NCBI GenBank assembly: GCA_002748425.1
Contig: PDSJ01000024.1
Span: 30,568-94,567, forward strand
Direction of reading: 5' to 3'
DNA from: a candidate division KSB3 bacterium
GTDB lineage: Bacteria > Moduliflexota > Moduliflexia > Moduliflexales > Moduliflexaceae
Length of the DNA: 64,000 nt
Below are positions 18,150 to 26,173 of the stretch, one piece after another (the first letter of the stretch is position 1; each line of letters opens with the position of its first letter). The translations under genes were made by a program, and so were the position numbers. Under the pieces are notes generated by a model. It ran no database searches, was not told the origin of the DNA, and was given only the letters and a program-made list of their open reading frames with translations.

Positions 18150-19115
18150 TTAATGACATGTAACTTTAAGCGAACTGGCAAACTTCCCGACACGAGTATT
18201 ATTCAAATTCGGGGCATCCTGAGTGAACACATCCCACTGTCCAAGATATTTGGATTTGCGATAGAGTATCGCTTCGCACCCGGGAGCCACCCGAATCGAG
18301 AGAGCCCGATCGTGTCCCATTTTTGTGTCACCGAGGTTATACACATCCCGGGTAAATGTCTGACTGAAGCCCTGATAATTTATCCCGGAATATAGGGTGA
18401 CACCGCTCGTGCTTTGAGCAGGCCCTGAGCCGAATCCTCCGCCCGGTCCTCTGCCGCCGTCTGCCTCTCTGATATATAACTTTTGGTTAATATGTTTCTT
18501 GCCGCAAACATCGTCACCCCAAATTTTTAGCTTTGAAGGGTCCTTTGGGTTATTTGTTGTCCATCTGACCTGGGCATAATAGCGATTGCCATTCCACCAG
18601 TCCTTGATCACATCCCCACCGGTGGCGCTCCAGCCGCCTTGCTCGAAGGAACCGCTTACAATACTGGAATAGGTGTAAACCGTTCCGAAAACAACCGTTT
18701 CCGGTCCTTCAATTTTTCCAAAAGATCCGCATTCTTGTCTGGCACCAAGACCGTTGCCCGGGGCCCGACTTTCACCGAGAGTGACATATAAACGTTCTGA
18801 GCGATCTTTTCCACAACCGTCTATACCGGAAACTTTCACCTTCATTGGATCGTTGGGATCCATCTTCTGCCATGTTACGGTTCCATAATAGATATTCCCA
18901 TCGCTCCGGTCTTTGAGGAGTTCACCGCCGGTAACACTCCAGCCTTTGCGTTGAAAAGACCCCTTCACCCGAACTGAATACGTAAAGGTCTGGCCCAGCT
19001 CAATGTTTGTCGGTCCGTTAATTTTATCAAATGAACCTTTCTGGCAGGCCGGCACTGAAGCCACAGCCGCTCCGAACAGCAGCATCGCAAAGACTATCAC
19101 CATAAACTTTTTCAT
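18150..19115 (-). CDS. Secreted protein with two internal repeats and a C-terminal beta/gamma-crystallin domain
   Basis: About 321 aa. A signal peptide (MKKFMVIVFAMLLFGAAV) ends at a lipobox-like VPAC, so it may be a lipoprotein. Two repeats of about 100 residues follow, each with GSFxKIxGP, an aromatic beta strand, GGWSxTGG or KGWSVTGG, and a paired-Cys pattern, suggesting Ig/PKD-like folds. Residues about 235-320 show two Greek-key crystallin motifs (LYSGINYQGFSQTF and LYRKSKYLGQWDVF), with SIRV and SSLKV strands where family members often bind Ca2+. GGAGG lies 10 bases upstream of ATG 19115; ATG 19121 is an alternative. Role unknown; a cell-surface Ca2+-stabilised protein is plausible. Confidence 0.75.
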   Translation of the reverse strand: MKKFMVIVFAMLLFGAAVASVPACQKGSFDKINGPTNIELGQTFTYSVRVKGSFQRKGWSVTGGELLKDRSDGNIYYGTVTWQKMDPNDPMKVKVSGIDGCGKDRSERLYVTLGESRAPGNGLGARQECGSFGKIEGPETVVFGTVYTYSSIVSGSFEQGGWSATGGDVIKDWWNGNRYYAQVRWTTNNPKDPSKLKIWGDDVCGKKHINQKLYIREADGGRGPGGGFGSGPAQSTSGVTLYSGINYQGFSQTFTRDVYNLGDTKMGHDRALSIRVAPGCEAILYRKSKYLGQWDVFTQDAPNLNNTRVGKFASSLKVTCH

Positions 19116-19895
19116 ACACATTGCCCCTCCCTGACGGGCGTTGCACACGACAGCCATACACGTTCAACCGAAATGTCATATCTTTATTCCGCGTGTAACT
19201 GCCGCAGGCTTGTCCTCCACCAAGCCAAACAATTCGGCCTGGTTTATCTTACTCAAATGATAAATACCAATCTGATCCAGAGACGCGATCCCCGAAGATC
19301 CGCTCCAATCGCAGATGCAGTGTCTCTCCTCAGCACAACACTCCCCTTGTAAGCGGTCAGTGATTTTTCTCCTCCTTCAATTGCAGGCAACGTGAAATGA
19401 GGAGCTTCCAGTCTTGGAGTCTACTTCAAGACTGGAAGTGCCTCAGACACATCGTCAACATTCTGGGCAAAGGCTATGGGGTGGTCCCCATCACAACAGC
19501 CAAGACGAGCAACACAGCGCAAACGATTTGCGCCCCCGTCCTTTTACACACAACATTGAATATTTTTCAAATTATTTTTAGTATAAGGAACTTCACGTGG
19601 AAAGTCAACCCATCTGAAGCAGATATTTACCAACAAATCACTTGTCTCTGAGCAGGTATTATAGAGAATCATGGCATGACCTCACATTTCGTTGCTCCGA
19701 TGAGATGATCTGAAGCCTTATAAGTAAAATAAACAACGTCACACTATGAATACGTTTGCATATCTTCAGCCGGCCTCTGTAAGTCCTGTTCACCTTGAGG
19801 CTTGCACTCTCTAGTGTTCTTTATCCCAGAGATCTGCCGGTAATGGCTGAGAACGTGCCTAAAGCAGGATGATCCTGAAATTATGAGAATGGAGA
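19116..19895. other. Gene-poor interval between divergent units
   Basis: I see no convincing coding region here. It holds the promoter region of the minus-strand crystallin gene, a perfect 12-bp stem at 19405-19438, and a smaller hairpin (ATGGGG/CCCCAT at 19476-19491). Short open frames in this stretch lack ribosome binding sites and family resemblance. Confidence 0.6.
19405..19438. repeat. 12-bp perfect inverted repeat
   Basis: CTTCCAGTCTTG and CAAGACTGGAAG flank a 10-base loop. There is no T run on either side, so it is not a standard terminator. It may belong to a small RNA or be a protein-binding site. Confidence 0.5.
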
Positions 19896-19924
19896 TTGAC
19901 AGATACGACTTTCTGGCATAAAAT
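19896..19924 (+). promoter_or_regulatory. Strong sigma-70-type promoter of the glycan operon
   Basis: TTGACA (19896-19901), a 17-base spacer and TAAAAT (19919-19924) match the consensus at 11 of 12 positions. Transcription would start near 19931, about 65 bases before the first glycosyltransferase gene. Confidence 0.75.
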
Positions 19925-19997
19925 ATGAAATACACTGGTCGTGCTCAATGAAGAGAAGGACTCAGCTTAGTGTATTACAGAACAGGGATGCCTGACT

Positions 19998-21182
19998 ATG
20001 AATATTCTTATGATCAATTACGAGTTTCCTCCGGTCGGCGGTGGTGGCGGTATCGCCACCTGTTATATTGCGAGGGAATTATGCTCTAAAGGGCATCAGG
20101 TCACTGTGCTGACATCCTGTTTTCGGGATTTACGCCGCTATGAAGAGATCGAGGGAATCCGCATCTATCGGGTGCCGGTACTGCGGAAACGACGGGATTA
20201 TTGCAGTGTTCCGGAAATGGCGACGTTTATCCTGAGTTCGATGCCGAAGCTGTTATCTCTGATGATAACACAGCGCTACGATCTCTGCCACATTTTTTTC
20301 GGCGTCCCTAGCGGTCCTCTCGGATATCTTGCCAAAAAGCTGTTTGGAGTTCCCTATCTGATTCGGATGGGCGGCGGCGATGTCCCTGGATTCCGGCCTT
20401 TTCAGTATAAGCGCTTGTATAGTCTGCTGAAACCCTTTCTGAATGCACTTTGGCGTAATGCTGATTTTCTGGTGGCTAACAGCGACGGCCTGCGGACGAT
20501 GGCCAGAAAGACGTTTCGGGAGAAGCCGATTCACGTCATCCCTAATGGGGTGGATTTGTCGCGTTTTGCAAACAGTTTCCAGCACCACCCGGCCTCGGAA
20601 GTACGCATTCTCTTTGTCTCACGCGTAATTCAGCGTAAAGGGCTGCGCTATCTGATCGACGCTGTCCCGGCAGTCTGCGAACAAGCTCAGCAGCCTTTTG
20701 TGATTCATATTGTCGGTGACGGGCCGGATAACGAATTCTTTACACAGCAGATCCAAGAGGCCGGGCTGAACTCGTATTTCCGTTTTCACGGCTATATCGA
20801 TCACGACAAACTGCCGCAATACTACCGGGACGCTGATATTTTCGTGCTGCCTTCGCTGGCAGAAGGCATGCCGAATGTCGTACTGGAAGCGATCGGGAGC
20901 GGCCTGCCGGTGATCGCCACCCGGGTTCCCGGCAGCGAAGACCTGGTGCATGACGGGGAGAACGGGTTTCTTCTGCCGCCCAGAGATTCAGCCGCTCTGA
21001 GCCGGGCTCTGCTCAGGCTGATTAACGATCGCGGTCTTCGCGAAATCCAGGGAACGCGCAGCCGCGAAATTGCCAGAGACTATGGATGGACTCAAGTTGC
21101 CGGGCAATATCTGGACCTCTATCGGCAGGTTGTCCTTCAACAGAGCAGCCCTGTTGTGCAGGAGTCTTTGGAACATGTTTGA
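19998..21182 (+). CDS. Glycosyltransferase family 4
   Basis: GT-B fold glycosyltransferase, 394 aa, cytoplasmic face of the membrane. The N-terminal acceptor domain starts YEFPPVGGGGGIA; the C-terminal donor domain has FVSRVIQRKG, HGYIDHD and the GT4 motif LPSLAEGMPNVVLEA, where the two Glu contact the nucleotide sugar. It is the first gene of a ten-kilobase run of surface-glycan genes and overlaps the next gene by 8 bases. Donor and acceptor sugars cannot be read from the sequence. Confidence 0.92.
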   Translation: MNILMINYEFPPVGGGGGIATCYIARELCSKGHQVTVLTSCFRDLRRYEEIEGIRIYRVPVLRKRRDYCSVPEMATFILSSMPKLLSLMITQRYDLCHIFFGVPSGPLGYLAKKLFGVPYLIRMGGGDVPGFRPFQYKRLYSLLKPFLNALWRNADFLVANSDGLRTMARKTFREKPIHVIPNGVDLSRFANSFQHHPASEVRILFVSRVIQRKGLRYLIDAVPAVCEQAQQPFVIHIVGDGPDNEFFTQQIQEAGLNSYFRFHGYIDHDKLPQYYRDADIFVLPSLAEGMPNVVLEAIGSGLPVIATRVPGSEDLVHDGENGFLLPPRDSAALSRALLRLINDRGLREIQGTRSREIARDYGWTQVAGQYLDLYRQVVLQQSSPVVQESLEHV

Positions 21183-22188
21183 ACGCTTCCGCCCTGCAGT
21201 CGAGCAGGCCCTGCAAGCGTCTGCTATCACGCCGCGCACGCACTTCTCCCAGCTTGTCCGGGATGAACTCTCTGATGTCTCTCTTGATATTCCACAGCAG
21301 AGTCCTGAAAAACAGCAGTTGAATCAGTTGTATGAATTACGGGCGCGTGTGCTTGACTGGGAACTGGGAACCGGATATCTTGGATTTTTTTCAGCGAATC
21401 CCGGCAGCCGTTACACCTTTACCAGACGCCTGGAAGCCGTTTTTGACATGCTGCCTGACGATCTGTCAGGGCTGCAAATTTTAGAAGTCGGATGCGGGGC
21501 CGGCTTGCTCTGTCTGGAATTAGCCCAGAAGGCGCAATCCGTCACAGGCATCGACGTTTCACATGTTGTGCTGAATTTTGCCAGTCAGGTCCAAGAGATT
21601 GTCCGGGCTGCCAATGTGACTTTCCAGCATGGCGATGCCGAAAATCTGGCCTTTGCACATGAACGTTTCGACCTTGTCATTTGCAGTGAAGTCCTGGAAC
21701 ATTTGCTGGATCCGGAACGGGCCCTGGCGGAAATTCAGCGTGTTGTCAAGCCCGGAGGAACCGTTGTCCTGACAACGCCCTCAGCCGAATCGTTGTCAGA
21801 CCTCTGCATGGGATTCCTGCGCCTGTTCAGCGCACGAATCGAATCGGAAAAAGACATACAATTTGATAAAAAGGCCTATCTGGCACTACAGCGAAGCCAG
21901 ACTGAAGAAACCTGCTTCCCGGAGACCACCTTTATGCGGATTCACGAGCGCTTTTCATACGCCCAACTCCTGGCGATGTTTGATCAGGCAGGCTTGCATG
22001 TAGAAGATGCGCAGGGGACAATTTTTGCATTTCCTCCGCATTATCAGCTTTTTTATCGCTATTGCCCAGGGTTTTTGCTTCCGGGTATCCATGCCCTGGA
22101 AACTGCCTTAAATGCCATTGGCTGTTTTCAGCGTTTTGGCTCGGTGACAAGCTGTTTTTTGCTCAAAAAACGTCACACTCCCGTATGA
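21175..22188 (+). CDS. Class I SAM-dependent methyltransferase
   Basis: 337-aa protein with a UbiG-like methyltransferase core: motif I LEVGCGAGLL near residue 103, GDAENL, then VICSEVLEHL and VVKPGGTVVLTTP. An N-terminal extension of about 95 residues precedes the core. ATG 21175 is within the end of the upstream glycosyltransferase gene and follows AGGAG at 21160-21164. Position in the cluster suggests it methylates a sugar or lipid-linked glycan, though quinone-type substrates cannot be excluded from the fold. Confidence 0.88.
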   Translation: MFERFRPAVEQALQASAITPRTHFSQLVRDELSDVSLDIPQQSPEKQQLNQLYELRARVLDWELGTGYLGFFSANPGSRYTFTRRLEAVFDMLPDDLSGLQILEVGCGAGLLCLELAQKAQSVTGIDVSHVVLNFASQVQEIVRAANVTFQHGDAENLAFAHERFDLVICSEVLEHLLDPERALAEIQRVVKPGGTVVLTTPSAESLSDLCMGFLRLFSARIESEKDIQFDKKAYLALQRSQTEETCFPETTFMRIHERFSYAQLLAMFDQAGLHVEDAQGTIFAFPPHYQLFYRYCPGFLLPGIHALETALNAIGCFQRFGSVTSCFLLKKRHTPV

Positions 22189-23231
22189 AAGCATCTGTGG
22201 AATTCATAAGACACATGAGCTTGAAAAGAGTTATCAGTCTGACGCCCTTCTCAAAGCAGATTCCAAAACTGTTGTCTTTAGGACTGGGACTGCTTCTGAT
22301 TGGCTGGCTCCTGGTCCAGCTTGATTTTTCTGCGGCGTGTCAGATTTTGCAAGATCTTTCAGTGGCTTATGTCTTCCTGGGACTGGTATTATACAGCCTC
22401 AGTTTTTATTTCAGAGTGAAACGATTCCGCAGATTACTGCCTCAAGGAGCCCGTCTGCATACATTAGTTCCAATCGTTCTGGTTCATTATACCGCACTGA
22501 ATATTATTCCGGCCAGATTAGGCGAATTTTCGTATGTGTATTTCCTGAAAAGAATTCATCATATTTCTACCGGGATAAGTGTCTCGACATTACTCGTGGC
22601 AAGAGTATTCGATCAGATGGCGATTTCAAGCCTGTTTCTGTTCTCCTTAGCCTGGGTTGAATTAACAAGCCCCTGGCTGAAAACCGTCAGTTGCTGTGTT
22701 GGCGGAGGGCTGATCCTCTCTGTCGCGTTTCTTGTGTTGCTTTTAGTGTATAAACGTGCCTGTCTTCGCGGGCTCATGCGGCTTCTGCGTGTTTTGAACT
22801 GGGAGCATTGCCGCCTCGCTCAACGTGGCATCACGCTGCTTGAAGATGTGGTCGAGGGGCTGGACGTACTCGGCTCAGCGCGTAAGGTCGCAGTCATATT
22901 TATGTTCTCACTTTTCGTCTGGTTAAGTATCCTGGGGGTGAATTATATGACGCTCAGAGCTTTTCAGGTTCGGCTTTCGTATGTTGAGGTCATGCTGGCC
23001 AGCACGTTTCTGATTCTTTTGACGGTCATCCCGTTTCAGATCTTCAGCGGGCTTGGTCTCCGGTCAATGACGTGGACCGTTGTCGCTGGAGCAATGGGTG
23101 TTTCCAAAGACACGGCGATTGTCTCGGCGCTCGGCTCACGAGTTGTGACCACCTGCTATCTTGTTCTCCTCGGCTCATTCGGACTTTGGAAAATATCAGG
23201 CGCGCTTTCTCAGGAGGAGCAGGCACTATGA
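22185..23231 (+). CDS. Flippase-like integral membrane protein (LPG synthase TM/UPF0104 type)
   Basis: 348 aa with about 8 membrane segments, of the lysylphosphatidylglycerol-synthase transmembrane family, which lacks the catalytic soluble domain of MprF here. Typical features include NIIPARLGEFSYVYFLKR near residue 106 and the glycine-rich segment near the C-terminus. Relatives occur in glycosylation clusters and are proposed flippases or lipid-linked sugar handlers. ATGA overlaps at both ends tie it to the methyltransferase and radical SAM genes. Function inferred. Confidence 0.82.
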   Translation: MKASVEFIRHMSLKRVISLTPFSKQIPKLLSLGLGLLLIGWLLVQLDFSAACQILQDLSVAYVFLGLVLYSLSFYFRVKRFRRLLPQGARLHTLVPIVLVHYTALNIIPARLGEFSYVYFLKRIHHISTGISVSTLLVARVFDQMAISSLFLFSLAWVELTSPWLKTVSCCVGGGLILSVAFLVLLLVYKRACLRGLMRLLRVLNWEHCRLAQRGITLLEDVVEGLDVLGSARKVAVIFMFSLFVWLSILGVNYMTLRAFQVRLSYVEVMLASTFLILLTVIPFQIFSGLGLRSMTWTVVAGAMGVSKDTAIVSALGSRVVTTCYLVLLGSFGLWKISGALSQEEQAL

Positions 23232-24289
23232 GGTTCTCATATCTCCGGGCATTACGTCAGGTCGTGTTACACCCTTTACACATGCAGCAGCTCCCGATCC
23301 ATATACAAGTAGAATTGACGACGTATTGCAATCTGCAATGTAAAGCCTGCATGCGGTCAAAATATCTTGATCAGTCTCGACACCTGAGTTTCGCCCAATT
23401 CACAAACATTGTCGAACAGATTCGACCGGTGAAAATTTCTCTGAGCGGAGGCGGCGAACCGTTCATGAACCCTGAAGTGTTCGACATGATTTCTCTTGCC
23501 AAGTCGCTCGGAGCATCGATCAATACGACCACCAATTGTACACTCCTGAATACGGAGACATGCGAACGCATTGTCACAAGCGGACTGGATCTCTTGAAAA
23601 TTTCGATAGACGGGGCTACAGCAGAAGCCTACCTGCAAAGTCGCGGTGAAGATCGTTTTTCAGAGGTCTTAGAAGGAATTCAACGACTGACTGAGGCCAA
23701 ACGGCGACTGGGCTCGTCAACGCCTTTCCTCCGCTTCAACTACGTCATTTTCAGCGGCAATTATCATGACATGGCGGCTACGGTTGACTTAGCAGCAGCG
23801 TGCGGGATAGATGCGATTTACTTTCAGCCGTTAGAACTGATCGGCATTGAAGAACGCCGCGCAGAATTAGTCGGCGACATGAGTGCTGAAGGAGTTCGTC
23901 GGGAAATCGAACGCGCCATACAGGCCCAGCAGCGCTCTCGGGTGAAAAGCAATCTGCATGTCCTGCGCGCTGCGTTTCCGCTTTACTGGAAAAAATATAC
24001 CCTGACACCTCAGAATCCCGAATCCAGACGCTGTATTTTGCCCTGGTTTTCGACCTACATTACACTGAATGGGACAGTGCATCCCTGCTGTTCCAGTTCT
24101 CAGCCGGAGACGCTCATGGGGAATATCTTCGATGCGTCGATGGAAACGATCTGGAATGGCGCGAAATATCAAAGCTTTCGACAGACAATCCGTGAGGGGA
24201 CCCGCGCGTATCCGATTTGTAAAAATTGTGTGCCTGAAACCATAGTCAGTATCCTTAAATCTCGTATCCGCCCGGGATTTCTCCGCTAA
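23228..24289 (+). CDS. Radical SAM protein with SPASM domain
   Basis: 353 aa. The radical SAM cluster motif is CNLQCKAC (CxxxCxxC) near residue 37, followed by SGGGEPFMN, the usual glycine-rich SAM-binding motif. The C-terminal part has a cysteine-rich SPASM segment (CILPW, HPCC, CKNC) that binds extra Fe-S clusters. Such enzymes modify peptides, sugars or cofactors; in this glycan operon a sugar or sugar-lipid modification is likely but unproven. It overlaps the flippase-like gene by ATGA. Confidence 0.9.
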   Translation: MRFSYLRALRQVVLHPLHMQQLPIHIQVELTTYCNLQCKACMRSKYLDQSRHLSFAQFTNIVEQIRPVKISLSGGGEPFMNPEVFDMISLAKSLGASINTTTNCTLLNTETCERIVTSGLDLLKISIDGATAEAYLQSRGEDRFSEVLEGIQRLTEAKRRLGSSTPFLRFNYVIFSGNYHDMAATVDLAAACGIDAIYFQPLELIGIEERRAELVGDMSAEGVRREIERAIQAQQRSRVKSNLHVLRAAFPLYWKKYTLTPQNPESRRCILPWFSTYITLNGTVHPCCSSSQPETLMGNIFDASMETIWNGAKYQSFRQTIREGTRAYPICKNCVPETIVSILKSRIRPGFLR

Positions 24290-24319
24290 GACGATGAGCA
24301 GATATCCCGATCTTCGACA

Positions 24320-25453
24320 ATGAAGAATCGTTCCCTCAAAATCGCGATTATGGCGCGAAGTTTAGGCATGCGCAACGGCGGAGTCTACCGCTATGTCTAT
24401 AACCTGTTGAGCGAGCTTGATCGCAGAGCCGAAGCTGATGGACTCGACATTTATATCCTGCACAACGAACAGGCCCTTCAGAAGCAGTTTCCCCACAGTC
24501 GAAAAATTTATCTTTACGGCAATCATTCCTACTGTTACAGATTACTCTTTGATTATGTCTACAGTTTGTTTTATCTGGCACGTTTACGGGTCGACGTTGC
24601 GCTGTATCCCAAAAACATCATTCCCTTTACGCACATGCTCTTACGGGCGCATAAAATCAATACCATTCTCGATCTTGGTCATTTTGACAAAGAGCTGCGC
24701 GCCTATCGCTTTTGGGATACCTTGTACGCAAAAGCCTTTATGAAATTTTCATGTCGTCTGGCCTGGAAAACTGTGGCGATCTCTCATAACACCAAACGCG
24801 ATCTGATCCAAATCTTACAAATTCCTTCAGAAAAAATTGAGGTGATCCACCTTGGAATCGAAGAAAAATTCCGCAAAGAAACCCGAAATCATGCTGTTCT
24901 CAAAAAATATCATGTACAAGTTCCCTTTTTATTTTATAATGGTTCAATCAGTCCGCGGAAAAATATGATGAGGGTTCTACAGGCCTTCGGGCAACTTCAG
25001 GAGAACATTCCGCATACGCTCTATATCACTGGGTCCCTGACATGGGGTGCTGAGGCAATTTACGCCTATATCGAACAACATCTTCGAGAGCGGGTTAAAA
25101 TCGTTGGTTTTCTCGAAGAAGAGGAGTTAATCGCATTTTACGGCGCAGCCGATCTCTTTCTCTATCCTTCACTCTTTGAAGGTTTTGGTCTGCCGATTCT
25201 GGAAGCGCAATCCTGTGGATGCCCTGTGTTGACATCGAACACGACAGCCTGCCCTGAAGTTGCCGGAGCTGGGGCACATCTTGTCGACCCGTATTCCATA
25301 GAGGAGATTCGTGCCGGGATCATAAAAATTCTCAAAGAAGAAGGGTATCGGCAGCAATTGGTCGAGAAGGGCTTTCACAATACACGGCGTTTTGGCTGGG
25401 ACAATACGACTGACGCGTTTGTGAAACTCTGCCAGAGCCTGAAATCGGAATAA
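24320..25453 (+). CDS. Glycosyltransferase family 4 (second)
   Basis: GT-B glycosyltransferase, 377 aa. The N-terminus has MRNGGVYRYVYNLL, and the donor domain has FYNGSISPRKNM, GFLEEEEL and YPSLFEGFGLPILEA, with the two GT4 glutamates. This mannosyltransferase-like subtype (WbaZ/MtfA-like) is frequent in O-antigen and exopolysaccharide clusters. The gap to the upstream gene is 30 bases, so it probably belongs to the same transcript. Sugar specificity unknown. Confidence 0.92.
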   Translation: MKNRSLKIAIMARSLGMRNGGVYRYVYNLLSELDRRAEADGLDIYILHNEQALQKQFPHSRKIYLYGNHSYCYRLLFDYVYSLFYLARLRVDVALYPKNIIPFTHMLLRAHKINTILDLGHFDKELRAYRFWDTLYAKAFMKFSCRLAWKTVAISHNTKRDLIQILQIPSEKIEVIHLGIEEKFRKETRNHAVLKKYHVQVPFLFYNGSISPRKNMMRVLQAFGQLQENIPHTLYITGSLTWGAEAIYAYIEQHLRERVKIVGFLEEEELIAFYGAADLFLYPSLFEGFGLPILEAQSCGCPVLTSNTTACPEVAGAGAHLVDPYSIEEIRAGIIKILKEEGYRQQLVEKGFHNTRRFGWDNTTDAFVKLCQSLKSE

Positions 25454-25461
25454 AGACGCAG

Positions 25462-26166
25462 ATGGGACGTTACGATTATTTACGAAGTGGAGACGCCTCA
25501 ACAGTGACAGCGATTGGGAAGAAAATTGTCGCGTTCCAAAATACGTATTTTATCCATTTAATGGAGACATTTTCAGAGGCTTCTCCGATTCAAGCGCTTG
25601 AGATTGGGCTTGGGCAGGGATTTTTTGCAGAAGCCTGCCGAGCCCGCTCCATCGATTATACAGCCATAGAAGCCAATCCGTTGACGGCCCGAGAATTGAG
25701 TGCGCGGGGTTTCAAGGTCTGCTCGGAAGAAGTCCCCCCGATTTCAATTAGCGCAAGGTTTGACGTTATTTTCATGAACCAGGTCTTTGAGCATGTCAAG
25801 CATGTTGATGCCGCTTCCGCTCTTATTGATACGTGCTGTGCCCACCTCAAAGACAAGGGTCTGCTGATCATTTCCAGTCCTGATTTCTTACGCTGGAAAG
25901 AGGATTTTTATCATGATTATTCCCATAGTTACCCAACAACATTGACTCGATTTTCTCAACTTTTCTTCGACCACGGCCTACAACTCATGTATAGAAATTG
26001 GTACTCGAGCTTTTTACGAGGTTTTTGGCTGACCGGAGCGGCAGCCTTTCTTTCTAGAATGTGTCATCGATTGGGGATCTTTAGGGTGATGTTTCCCGAA
26101 AAAGCGTACAAAGTCCATTGTTCCCTTCTCCCTTCGGTGATTGTGGTAGGCCAAAAGATAAGGTAG
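25462..26166 (+). CDS. Class I SAM-dependent methyltransferase (second)
   Basis: 234-aa methyltransferase with motif I LEIGLGQGFFAEA near residue 35, acidic TAIEANP for SAM ribose binding, and VIFMNQVFEHV. The C-terminal half is rich in aromatic residues, as in glycan methyltransferases of the Methyltransf_23 type. It starts 8 bases after the GT4 gene and ends 7 bases before the YfhO gene, so it is operonic. Substrate unknown. Confidence 0.85.
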   Translation: MGRYDYLRSGDASTVTAIGKKIVAFQNTYFIHLMETFSEASPIQALEIGLGQGFFAEACRARSIDYTAIEANPLTARELSARGFKVCSEEVPPISISARFDVIFMNQVFEHVKHVDAASALIDTCCAHLKDKGLLIISSPDFLRWKEDFYHDYSHSYPTTLTRFSQLFFDHGLQLMYRNWYSSFLRGFWLTGAAAFLSRMCHRLGIFRVMFPEKAYKVHCSLLPSVIVVGQKIR

Positions 26167-26173
26167 GCTGCGC

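Noticed and set aside
19397..19651. 84-codon frame in the gene-free interval
   Set aside because: It begins in the 12-bp hairpin region, lacks a ribosome binding site and shows no family resemblance.
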